Shown here piece by piece: positions 47,964 to 58,804 of a DNA stretch of 64,000 nt. The first letter of the stretch is position 1. Each line of letters begins with the position of its first letter. The notes under the pieces were generated by a model that saw nothing but the letters and a program-made list of their open reading frames with translations, was not told the DNA's origin and did not search any database. The translations under genes and the position numbers were made by a program. The DNA comes from Erodium maritimum (lineage: Eukaryota > Streptophyta > Magnoliopsida > Geraniales > Geraniaceae): assembly GCA_963921825.1 (NCBI GenBank), contig OY997592.1, positions 50,984,336 through 51,048,335 on the forward strand, in the 5' to 3' direction.

Positions 47964-49984
47964 GAGCATCCACAACCATCTTGCCGACAGTCGGCGAGAT
48001 GGTTTAAAATAATGTATTTTAATCTCTCAGGCAGCTCATCGCCAGCGAGCTCTACAGTGGGCTGGCAGGGAGGCACCTGCGAGATGTAACAAAAATATTG
48101 TTTTTAATGTATTTGTTTTATTTAAAAACAAATATTAAATAGAAAAACAACAAGTATTCGAGTGAAGTTGAAGCTCGATCATAGTGAAGTTGAAGTATTA
48201 ATTAAAGGATAGCAATACCCATTAAACACGTCGAATAAAAGGGTACAAAAGATTAGTTGAAGAAGAAGCTACTGGATGAACTAGAACTGAAGGAAATTAA
48301 CAGCTAATAAAGGAAACTAATAGTTAGGCGTCTCCAAATTTATTCCAGAGATGTTCGACGAGATCGTCCTTCAAACAATAATGCATACATTCATTTTGCA
48401 TCCTCGCAGTGTTTCCAAGTATGACATTGGTCGGGACGAAGCCTCCTCGTGCAATATGTGGTTGACTTGGACCACCTTCTTCTGTTTGTTCAAGATACCC
48501 GTCGTACGTATGACGTTCAGCCTCAACTATCATATTGTGCAGTATAATGCACGCATTCATGACCAAACCGATAGACTCGGGAACCCACAAGCGGCTCGGT
48601 TGTTTGATAATGTGAAACCGAGCTTGTAGTACGCCGAAAGCTCGTTCCACATCCTTCCTGCATGCTTCTTGGACTTCAGCATACTTCTTCTGCTTCGGAG
48701 TTTGAAGTAATGGAATTGTTTTTACGAACACTGGCCACGAAGGGTATATACCATCAGCAAGATAATAAGGGAGTGTGTAATTATTACCATTTATCGTGTA
48801 TGTAACTGGTGGTTGCCAACCGTTAATAACGTCCGCGAACAGCTTGGAATGATTCAGCACCATCAAATCGTTGTTCGAGCCCGCCATGCCGAAGAAAGAG
48901 TGCCAAATCCATAAGTCGCGAGTAGCAACCACCTCAAGGACAACGATTGGTCGATTACCGTGGTCCCTCTGGGAATGTTCTCCTCGAAGGGCCTTTGGGC
49001 AGTTCTTCCACTCCCAGTGCATGCACTCAAGACTTCCAAGCATGCCCGGGAACCCTCGCGCTTCATTAACCGCCAAAATGTGGTCCATATCAGCCTGTGA
49101 AGGCTTACGCCGGTATGTAGGACCAAAGACTCTATTTAGTCCACTGCAAAAATTTCGCAAACACTCCAAAGACGTTGTTTCCCCTATCTTCAAGTACTCG
49201 TCCAACCCATCAGCTGCAATTCCGTAACATAACTGCCTAATGGCGGCAATACATTTTTGATACGGAGAAAATGAAACTTGGGAACATGCGTCTAACCTTT
49301 CCTTGAAGTAATCATCGTGCTGCTCCAATGCATGCACGATACGGAGGAACACAGACATTGGCATTCTGAACCGACGCCGAAACTACACCTCGGTGTACAC
49401 AGGGTGGGTGTTGAAGTAGTCCTTCATTAGCCGTTCATTTGCGGCTACCCGGTCACGTCGAATGTATTTTCGCTTCCGTGGTGGAGAATCGACCAAAGCG
49501 TCGTCTAACATCTCCTCGGTGGACAGACAGTCTTCGAGCATCTCACCTAAAATAGAATCAAAATCAACATCCTCGGGTAGGTTGGTCATGATGACGGACA
49601 AACAAGGATGCGGGTCGGGACGATGCTTTCTGAGAAGGATGAATAGTGAGAGTAGAGAGTTTGTGATTTTTAGTTTGTGAGGGTGGGTTTATATAAGGGT
49701 TTAGGGTTGGTTTAAACATAATTTTTGTAGTTATGGTGAGGATAAAAAACAACGATCAAGGTTCTTCTATTGGACATGTCGATTTTTTTTGGATAATATA
49801 GGTGTGTCTTATTTTCAAAAAAAAACATTGACCAAGAGCATTTTATTGGACAAAAATGATTTTTGAGGATAAACTAGCTCTTCTCGCCGGCGTGATCTGC
49901 CAGCGGTCCTCGCCAGCTCCCCGCCTCCTCCTTGCCGGCGTTTTCTCCTCGCTAGCGGCTTACCGCCGATGACTGTGGATGCTC
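47964..49984 (-). mobile_element. PIF/Harbinger DNA transposon, 2.02 kb, near intact
   Basis: Both ends read GAGCATCCACA inward (47964 onwards, and the reverse complement ending at 49984). They are flanked by TGA on each side (47961-47963 and 49985-49987), a 3-bp duplication as Harbinger elements make. The usual target is TTA/TAA, so TGA is slightly atypical. Inside is one transposase gene on the minus strand. The second protein that autonomous PIF/Harbinger elements need (a SANT/Myb-like ORF1 product) is absent. Confidence 0.88.
48324..49601 (-). pseudogene. Harbinger transposase, interrupted by one in-frame stop
   Basis: A continuous minus-strand frame runs from ATG 49601 (MSVIMTNLPEDVDF) to the stop at 48324, broken once by TAG at 49383-49385. 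The upstream piece (72 aa) ends NTHPVYTEV. The downstream piece resumes FRRRFRMPMSVFLRI and is open for a further 346 aa from its first ATG (49364). Family proteins usually read VYTxxQFRRRFRM here, so the TAG is probably a CAG-to-TAG change. The DDE nuclease region is visible (GFPGMLGSLECMHWEWKNCP; LADGIYPSWPVF; EACRKDVERAFGVLQARF; NACIILHNMIVE). It would encode about 425 residues. Otherwise it looks recent. Confidence 0.92.
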
Positions 49985-50023
49985 TGAGAGAGGACAATCG
50001 AAATATATTTTGATATAGCTAAC

Positions 50024-51372
50024 TAGAGGAGAAATCTAATAGAAACCCCTCTTATCCTAAAAACTGTGTGAACCAATCCTAGCCATACACCTTTAAGATC
50101 CAACATTCACCATAATGACATATTATCACCCCAATCACACCCAAAACTCACGCCACTTTCTTCCTTTCTCACATAAGCAAGGGCATAATTGTAATAACAT
50201 GGTGCCATGTGGACAAGTGTCCATATTTTTTTTACCAATTCACTAATTTAATTTTTTCCGCTTCGTTTGAACTCCGATTAGCTTCAAACTTGCACAAATA
50301 TTTTTCTTTTTCCAAGGGCTTTAAATCAAGATTAGTCATGAATATATTTTGAAGCACGAAAAAAAAAAATATCGGGGTGATAAAAATAATGTTGAGTGTT
50401 GATAAATCGTCACTAATGAATGTTTTATATCAGGGTATCAAACTAGTGCTAAATGTTGATAAAAAATGTATTGAGGTGATAAAAAATGATTAATGAGGTG
50501 ATAAAAAACGTGTTCAGTTTTGATAATAAGTGTGATAAACTAGAGTTTAGTGTTGATAAAAAAACATGTGATGGGGTGATAAAATACATGTAATTTAGTG
50601 ATAAACATAGTGTTTAGTGTTGATAAAACTAGTGCTTAGTGTTCATAAAAAACATTTGATGAGGTGATAGAAATCATGTTCGGTTTTGGAAAATGAGGTG
50701 ATAAAACTAGTGTTCAGTGTTGATAAAACTAGAGTAAAGTATTGATAAAACCAGTGTAAAGTGTTGATAAAAATTACCCAAATATTATTTCATTTTAAAT
50801 CATCCCCGAAATAATTTATTTTTTCTTGCTTTAAAACATATTCATCACTTATATTGATAGAAAGTCCTTGAAAAAACAAAGATATTGAAGCAAGTTTGAA
50901 GCCAATCAGAGTTCAAACGAAGCGAGAAAAATTAAATCATGTTTAGTTTTGAAAAATGAGGTGATAAACCTAGTGTCCAGTGTTGATAAAATCAGTGTAA
51001 AGTGTTGATAAAATCAGTGTAAAGTGTTGATAAAAATTACCCATGTATAATTTTTTTTTATTCAGCCCAAAAATAATTTTTTTTTCCGTGCTTCAAAATA
51101 TATTCATGACTGATATTGATAGAAAGCCCTTGAAAAAACAAAAAATATTGGCGCAAGTTTGAAGCCAATCAGATTTCAAACGAATCGGGAAAAATTAAAT
51201 TTGTGAGTTGGTAAAAAAAATAATATGATAGTTTTACCAAAAAGCCCCTGCAACTTATCAAAAAATGTTGTTTTTTTCAGTCAAGAAGTCAACAACCATT
51301 CTTAAATTGGATGACTTGGATTGGTTCACACGGTTTTTACCTTAAGAGGTGGTTTCTGTTTGATTTCTTCTT
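50024..51372. mobile_element. Fold-back MULE-like element with minisatellite core and 8-bp TSD
   Basis: Long inverted arms can be aligned. The left arm (GAGAAATCTAATAGAAACC..., ACTGTGTGAACCAATCC, CGCTTCGTTTGAACTCCGAT, TTAGTCATGAATATATTTTG) matches the reverse complement of the right arm ending at 51372 (GGATTGGTTCACACGG, GTTTGAAGCCAATCAGATTT, AATATATTCATGACTGATAT). TAGCTAAC flanks both ends (50016-50023, 51373-51380). A second, internal copy of the right arm lies at about 50790-50940. The core, about 50390-50780 and 50940-51040, is a minisatellite of TGTTGATAAAAxTAGTGT-type units. No coding capacity is seen. Confidence 0.75.
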
Positions 51373-51380
51373 TAGCTAAC

Positions 51381-51756
51381 CATAAATTGAAATACACTAA
51401 ATATAAAAAAAATCAATTTCGACTCGACCTGAGAGTAGTCATACGTGTTTAAAAACAACTTAAACCTCCATTGAACTTCATTAAATTCATGAGTAAAGAG
51501 CTTGGTTTGGACATGGAACACATTAACTGGTGGAGGGACCTCCTATGGAGGGAGGGTCGTCATTCCTCTCGAGCAATCTGAGGTCAAGAGACATTCTCAT
51601 GAGCCTCGACGAGGGTGTTTCCCAGCTCTCACGAAGATCTTGTTCGGCTCAGTGCCTACATGAGGCCCTTGTGACACCCCCTTTCATTGGTGGTCTGGCG
51701 GCTTTTGGCATCAGGGAACACCCTTTCTGGATAAGTTGGGCTTGTCTTAACCAATG
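51381..51756. other. Intergenic DNA without identified content
   Basis: An open frame at 51530-51835 (+) runs into the next repeat, shows no domain and is not supported as a gene. Confidence 0.4.
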
Positions 51757-52316
51757 TTGTAAAAGGCGGCCTAGGCGCCCGCCTAAGGCGGGACCTAGGC
51801 CCCCAATATTAAAAAAAACGCCTCGACTCGAGTAAGTCGGGCGGGATGAGGCGGCGTGCCCGATTAGATGGGTCGGGCGGCGCCTAGGTAAGCTAGGCGG
51901 AGCCTAGGCGGACAGACCCATGCTTTTGCATTTTTAATTCTTATCTTTCTCATTGATGAACAAATGGTTTCTAGATGACAAAATTTACGTACTAATTTGT
52001 ATATTATATATATTCCAAAAGAAAAAAAAAAGATTAAATTTTGTGTTAAATTAATTACATGAGATTTTAGTTACCATAATTTGAAATTAGTTATTGTTTT
52101 CTTGTACATTTGTGATATTTTTCTCTATTAAAATTAAAATTTCTTTATACATTGTAAATTAAAATAATTTATATTTAAATATTTGACTATATGTGTAATT
52201 TATATTTATTAGTAATAAAAAATAATTAAATAATAAAATTTGCCTAGGCCTCGACTAGTCCCCACCTAATGCATAGGGGTCCTCACCGCATGACTAATAC
52301 CTAGCGCCTTTTACAA
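51757..52316. mobile_element. TIR element with GC-rich ends, 0.56 kb
   Basis: The left end TTGTAAAAGGCGGCCTAGGC is matched by the reverse complement of the right end, TTGTAAAAGGCGCTAGG. The GC-rich ends carry several CCTAGGC/GCCTAGG palindromes around an AT-rich middle (51940-52240). I could not find a clear target-site duplication, so the superfamily (hAT-like or other) is open. Confidence 0.55.
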
Positions 52317-52456
52317 ACTTGGTCCTAACTACTAGTTGGTTAGGTAGGACGTTGGGTTCACAACCAGCTGGTGGGCCATATAAAAATAGACTCCCATGCA
52401 TTCGGATACCTTAGGCATAACAACGTGTGTCATGTTTGCTCCCCGATCACAGGATG

Positions 52457-55400
52457 GTGTTGGGCTTATTTTCATTAAATGGAAAAGGCCCAAAAGCCTA
52501 TTTTTGGTCAATTAAGCGCAAATGGAGATGTTAGGGTTTCTAGTGTTATGTAGCCTCTTGAAATCAGATTTAAGAGTGTGAGGAGCCTCCATTATTGGGA
52601 GAGAGAGAAGCAAAAAGAGAAGAAGGGGTGCAAAAAATATCTTCAGAAATTTTGTCCAACCAGTCACTTTCAAGAGCCCGATCGGAGGTTCATCCAAGGT
52701 TCGATGAAACTGATTTTTTGGAGTGAATTTTCTCCACATATAGGTCTTCAAAGTGAACGGTGGAATTTGGATTTTGACGGTTTGTTTTTCAGATACGCGA
52801 GCTGCAAGTTGTGCCACCAAGTTGGGGAGATTTCTCGTCTTCTTTCTTGTGCTTTGTTGCTAGTTCCAACACTAGGTTATGTTGAGATATTGTGTATGCC
52901 TCTAGTTCGTCTAGAGGGATGTTGTACCCATTATTGTTGATAGTGGATGATTAAGAGGCCTAGAGGGTCCCGTGGTTTTTACTTCTCGCCTTGAGAAGGT
53001 TTTCCACACTAAAATCTTGTGTGCATTGTGTTTCGTGATTTGCTCTAATTGTTGGTTTCCTATTAGGTTTGCATAAGTGAGGTAGAATTGATTCCGCTGT
53101 TTATCATGTATATGTTGTCATTTGGTATTTCTCCTTATTAGAGTGGTATCAGATCCCGGTTGGCTAGTTGAGGATTTGTGTTAAATGATAGAAGCTAATA
53201 CACGTAGAATGGATAATCTGAATGGTTCGAATTTTCATGTTTGGAGGGACAAGATAAAGGATCTTCTTTATGGGAAGGATTATCATTTTCCGGTATTCAG
53301 TGAAGAAAAGTCTAAGGGTAAATATGATGGTGAGTGGAAATTATTTCATCGCCAAGTGTGTCGTACATCGGGCAATAGGTTGATGATAATGTTTTGAATC
53401 ATGTTAGTGGAGAGACAGATGCACACACTTTATGGAGCAAGCTTGAGCAGTTGTATGCTCAAAAAACTAGGAATAACAAGTTGTTTCTAATTAAGTAGTT
53501 GATGAGTTTGAAGTATCATGATGGGAGTCCTATGACAGATCATTTGAATGCTTTACATGGTACTATTAATCAACTTGTAGGAATAGGTATCAAGTTTGAA
53601 GATGAGGTTCAAGGTTTCTGGCTTTTGGGTACTTTGTCGAACTCTTGGGAGACATTCAGAATGTCATTGTCTAACTCGGCTCTAGATGGTGTTTTTACCA
53701 TTGATATAACTAAGGGGTATGTTCTAAATGAAGATACGAGAAGAAAGTCATAGGGTTCCTCTTCACACACGAATGTCTTGGTTACTACACAAAGAGAGAG
53801 GAGTAAGAGCAAAGATCCGAAAGGTAGAGACAGAAGTAAAAGTAAAAACTGATTTGTCAATGTTGAGTGTTATCACTATGGTCTAAAGGGGCATATTAAG
53901 AAGAATTACTGGAAATTTAAAAGAGGCACCAAAAATTACAAAAGAAAAGGGAAATGAGCACAATAGCGGTGGTAGTGGTGATGATAATAATGCTGCTGTT
54001 ATCACAGAGAAGTTCCTTGTTCTATGTGATGGTGAAGAAAATATCAATTTGACTTGTTAAGAGACCAGTTGGATAGGAGATAGTGGTGCCAGCATACATG
54101 TTACATCTAGGAGGGATTTCTTTTCATATAAACATCTGGTGACTATGAGAGTGTTACGATGGGAAACAGAGACACGCCAAAAGCTATTTGCGTTGGAGAC
54201 ATGTGCTTGGAGACGGAAAATAGTACACTCTTGGTTCTTAAAAATGTTAAGCATATTCCTAACATTCGCTTGAACTTGATATCTGTGGGTAGGCTAGATG
54301 ATGAAGGTTTTCATCATCACTTTGGTGATGGCAAGTGGAAGCTCACCAAAGGTTCTATGGATGTGGCTAGAGGGAGCAAGTGTGCTTCATTGTACATTAC
54401 TCGAGCTAGAGTTTGTGACGACATTGTTAATGTAGTTGAAGGTGAAGGTACGACTGAATTATGGCACAGTCGGCTTAATTACATAAGTGAGAAGGGATTG
54501 ATGATATTGAGCAAGAAGAATCTTCTATCGGGGATAGTTGCACACCATTGAAGAATTGTGAACATTTCTTGACCCGAAAGCAAACAAGAATTTATTTTAA
54601 ATCATCTCCTCCTTCTAGAAAGCCAGAAATACTTGATTTGGTATATTCTGATGTGTGTGGTCCTATTAAGAAAATGAAATTATGCGGTGCACTTTATTTT
54701 GTGACTTTTATTGATAATCATTCAAGAAAGGTATGGTCTTACACCTTGAAGACGAAAAATCAAGTGCTTGTAGTTTTCAAGCAGTTTCATGCCCTAGTTG
54801 AGAGACAGACTAGGAAGAAGTTATACTGCATCAAGACAAATAATGGAGGTGAGTATATTTTTCATATTGATGAGTATTGCATGGATCAAAGTATTCGACA
54901 CCAAAAGACACCTCCGAAGATACCTCAGTTGAATGGGTTAGCGGAGAGGATGAACAAGACACTTGTTGAGAGGGTGAGATATTTGCTTTCAGAAGCAAGA
55001 CTACCGAGATCCTTTTGGGGTGAATCTTTGAGTACGGTAGTACATGTGTTAAATCTCACGCCTAGTGTTCCTCTTTGGTTTTATGTTCCAAATAGAGTTT
55101 GGACAGGTAAGGATGTCTCATATGATCATCTGAGAGTTTAGGGGTGTAAGGCATTTGTGCACGTACCAAAGGATGAGAGGTCTACGCTTGATGTGAAGAC
55201 AAGACAGTGCATATTCATTGGTTATGGATTTTAAGAGTTTGGATACAGGTTTTATGATCCTGTACAGAAGAAACTAGTTAGAAGTCGCGATGTAGTTTTT
55301 ATGAAGAACCAGAACATTAAAGATATAGAGAAAAATGAAGATCTTCCTCCATATAGTGATAACTTGATTGACTTTGATATGGTTCCTTCTACAGGTTTAC

Positions 55401-56600
55401 AAAGTCAAGTTGAAGATGATGTTCATGATGATCAACAAGATACGTGCAATATTGACATTCCAATAGAGGTTGAGATGGATATTGAAATCCATGAGTTGTT
55501 GCCAGTACTAATCGTTCCACCATATGTTCCACTCAGGAGATCTTCTAGAGATCGTCATCCTTCTTCAAGGTATTCTATTGATGAGAATGTGTTACTAATT
55601 GACAAGGGAGAGCCATTGAAGATGTGAACAAAGAGGAGTGAGTTGAGGTCATGCAAGATGAGATGAAGTCATTGCATGAGAATCATACTTTTGAGTTGGT
55701 TAAGTTGCCGAAAGGTAAGAGAGCTTTGAAGAACAAGTGGGTGTATAGAGTAACGCAGGAAGAGAATTCCTCACGCCCACGAAACAAAGCTAGATTGGTG
55801 GTCAAGGGGTTCAACCAGAGAAAAGGTACTGACTTTGATGAAATATTTTCTCTACTTGTTAAGATTTTATCTATTCGTGTTGTTTTGGGTTTGCAACTAG
55901 TCTTGATTTGGAGATTGAGCAGATGTATGTGAAAACTGCATTTCTCCATAGCGACTTAGACAAAGAGATCTATATGGAGCAGCTAGAGGGTTTTGCAATA
56001 AAGGGGTAAGAGGAATATGTGTGCAAGCTACAAAAAAATCTTTATGGTTTGAAGAAGACACCAAGATAGTGGTACAAGAAGTTTGAATCAGTTATAGGAG
56101 AGCAAGGCTGCCGGAAAGTAACTGTGACCACTGTGTGTTTGTGTAGAGATTCTCTGATGATGATTTTATAATATTATTGCTATAGGTTGATGATGTGTTG
56201 ATTGTTGGGAAGAATATCTCTAGAATAGACAGGTTGAAGAAGTAGCTGAGTCAGGTTTTTGCTATGAAGGACTTAAGTCCCGTGAAGAATATTTTTGGTA
56301 TCAGAATTACTTGCGATAGAGGCGCGAAAAAGGTGTATATGTCACAAGAGAAATATATTGAGAATGTGCTAAAAAAGTTCAGCATGGACAAGGCTAAAGT
56401 GGTTAGCTCTCCTCATACTACTCACTTTAAGCTAAGCACAAAGGAGAACCTTTCTACAGAGAAGGAGTTGGAAGACATGGAGAGAGTTTCGTATACCTCA
56501 GCTGTAGGAAGCTTGATGTATGATATGGTATGTACTAGACCCGACATTACTCATGATGTTGGAGTTGTTAGTCATTTTCTGTCTAATCCAGGTGAAGTAT
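52457..56600 (+). mobile_element. Ty1-copia retrotransposon fossil, 3'-truncated
   Basis: A putative 5' LTR runs from about 52457 (TGTTGGGCTTATT) to about 53137. It is followed by the primer-binding site TGGTATCAGA at about 53142, complementary to initiator tRNA-Met. Gag-like sequence follows (about 53185-53900, MDNLNGSNFHVWRDKIKDLL), then protease and pre-integrase (ELWHSRLNYISEKGL), integrase (about 54600-55140) and reverse transcriptase (about 55640-56600, ending at TRPDITHDVGVVSHF). RNase H and the 3' LTR are absent. It has about ten or more breaks and is inactive. Confidence 0.85.
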
Positions 56601-57112
56601 AAAGTTAGTAATTTTCTATTTAATTATATAATTTACAATTTTTGTTTTTTTACATAAAATTTTAAAATTTCTCTTACTTTTTCTAAAATAAAATTATATA
56701 GTCATACCCCTCTCTTCTTCTCTGAACCTAACCCCTACCAGACTTTCTTTCTCCGATGAGGTTGTCTTCTTCGATGATGACAATAATCAAAAGCCAAATG
56801 AGTTATCGTTGAGTACAAAGAGCTAACGCTTAATGCTTGACCAATTCAAAACATTTAAAGGGTTACGTTAACCAATAAAACTATCATAAATAGAATGATT
56901 GGTGAATGTTAAATAACTGACTTTTACTCGACTTCAAGAAAACCCTAAAGAGATAATGCACATAAACACCAACTTCTACATGAAGACCAACTAAACTAAG
57001 GACTTATAGTTGGTTAAAAAAAAAAATCTTTTACTTGGAAAAATAGGCTTTTCTTTTCTTCAACAATATGCACAACTTTCTAAAATAGGAACGTTTTTAA
57101 GCATACTTTACT
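56601..57112. other. AT-rich intergenic DNA
   Basis: No gene or element is recognised between the copia truncation point and the MITE. Confidence 0.5.
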
Positions 57113-57115
57113 TAA

Positions 57116-57435
57116 GAGCGTGTACATTGATTAAGTCAAATACTTGGTTTATAGTTTGACTCAACCCTATCACCACCCCCTTAACACTCTAGCCAATATT
57201 TACAATAGTTAAGTCAAGCACTTAACTTAAGATGTGTCCCATTACGTCTCTTAATCAATCAAAACATTGTATTTTCCTTTTTTCTCTCCTCATAACCACC
57301 GAAGCATTGCTACCGTGCTGGGTAGGGGGTGTAGCAGCTTGACTTAGCCAACTAAGTCAAGTTGCTAAATCAAGTGCTTCAAAAGGTTGTAGATTGTTGC
57401 TAGACCCCTCTCTTTTTGCCTAATTGTACATGCTC
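57116..57435. mobile_element. Tourist-like MITE with TAA target duplication
   Basis: The left end GAGCGTGTACATTG and the reverse complement of the right end GAGCATGTACAATT form the inverted repeats. TAA flanks both (57113-57115, 57436-57438). Subterminal TTGACTTAGCCAACTAAGTCAAG forms an internal palindrome near 57339-57361. The TIR resembles that of the Harbinger element at 47964 (GAGCATCCACA). Confidence 0.75.
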
Positions 57436-57569
57436 TAAGAGAATGCTTAGACTTAAATATAAAAAATAACAAAAGGAAGAAAGCCTTGTACAACCTACAA
57501 ACTCCTCTCACTTCAATTTTTCTTCCACATGGATCTTACAATAAAGAAGATGAATACTTAAAACTCAAA

Positions 57570-58480
57570 ATTTGACCCATTGGTTTATGGCCATCCTAAC
57601 TCATGTAAAGAATCACTAATGTCGAGGATTGTGGTGATTACAAACTGCATTAGACCCCATAAACTGTCATATTTATACCCAACCAGAAATTCGATCGAGA
57701 TAGAAGCACACCCGCTATGCCATTTACCGTTCCTGAAATACACAACACGTCGACGAATTCGTAGATTTGAAGTTCTATATCTACGATTTACAGATCTAGA
57801 AAAAAAACTTGTCTCGACCAACTTGGTGTTGTTCTTCCTGTTTCTCGCATTCATCCAATTTCTCCTGAATCTGTTCCTCAATAGAGACTTGTTGTTGTGC
57901 CCAATCTTTGCGTTCACCCAACAATCTATTCCGGAGCGTATTTTCAACTCTGAGTTTATCTCTCAACCCATTCTCAATATACCTCCAAGCTTCGAGCTGT
58001 TATAATATAACCTTCATTTCGGCCTGGAGAGGTACCTTTTCCGAATCCTTCTATTGCCAACAAAGAGCATTACACCTCTTCAATTTCTTGTTTAAATGAC
58101 CCGTGAGTGTAAGAATGTGTTGAGACAGCCGGTGAATCTCCCCCTCCAACGGGCTTCGCCTATCAGTATGCTGCTCCGATGGTCGTCTTATAGGTCTGAG
58201 GTACACCTTCTTGGCTACCATCGAGAAGTCAGCCATGACTGTCGTCTCTTCCATTCCACCCAAAATTGTCTGGTTCGGTCTTCTCAGACCTAAACTTATG
58301 AAAAGCCCTTCCTTGAGAACCCCTCTCTACTCAAAATCATTCATGATCGCGGGATTTTAGGCTCTGATACCATTTACAACGATATTGTTGTATTTGAATA
58401 TTGAATCAACAATGAAATGGGAAGAAAAAGGTTTGGATTGATTACTGGAATCCCATCACTCCTTGAGGTAGTCTTAATGG
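57570..58480 (-). mobile_element. LTR retrotransposon fossil, 5' end of internal region
   Basis: GGCTCTGATACCAT at about 58361-58374 is the reverse complement of a tRNA-Met primer-binding site (ATGGTATCAGAGCC). LTR-like sequence lies above it (to about 58480 or further). The DNA below, on the minus strand, has gag-like, coiled-coil-type coding traces rich in Glu/Gln/Arg and no pol motifs. It is broken in several places. Superfamily is not resolved. Confidence 0.55.
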
Positions 58481-58804
58481 CCCTCTTACTACAGAATTTA
58501 CACTACAAAAATGGAGATTACAATATGAAAAGCTAAGCTAAGGAAGTAAAGGATAAAGCCAAAACAGTTCATGGATGAGCACTCTCTGCTGCTGCTCGAC
58601 CTTCTTATGCGAAAGGAATGGGAGAAGACGCTGAATTCATGGAAACGGTGCCGATTCGTCTGTTTTGGGCTTGCTTGCAAGGCCCACAAAGCCTAATCGT
58701 GCTTGCCAAAAGCCTTAAAGGCCCGGAACGCGACAATGCGACATGTCGCCTCAATCCTCTGTTCGGCGTCAGTGTGATATGGAGTGCCTGTGAGTTGAGA
58801 TGAG
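58481..58804 (+). promoter_or_regulatory. Upstream region and 5' UTR of the MERIT40 homologue
   Basis: The region reaches back to the LTR fossil, so the promoter of the next gene probably lies close to, or partly inside, LTR-derived DNA. No clear TATA box is seen. Confidence 0.35.

Noticed and set aside
57580-58005. 141-codon + strand open frame
   Set aside because: Antisense to gag-like coding traces of the LTR fossil identified from its primer-binding site.
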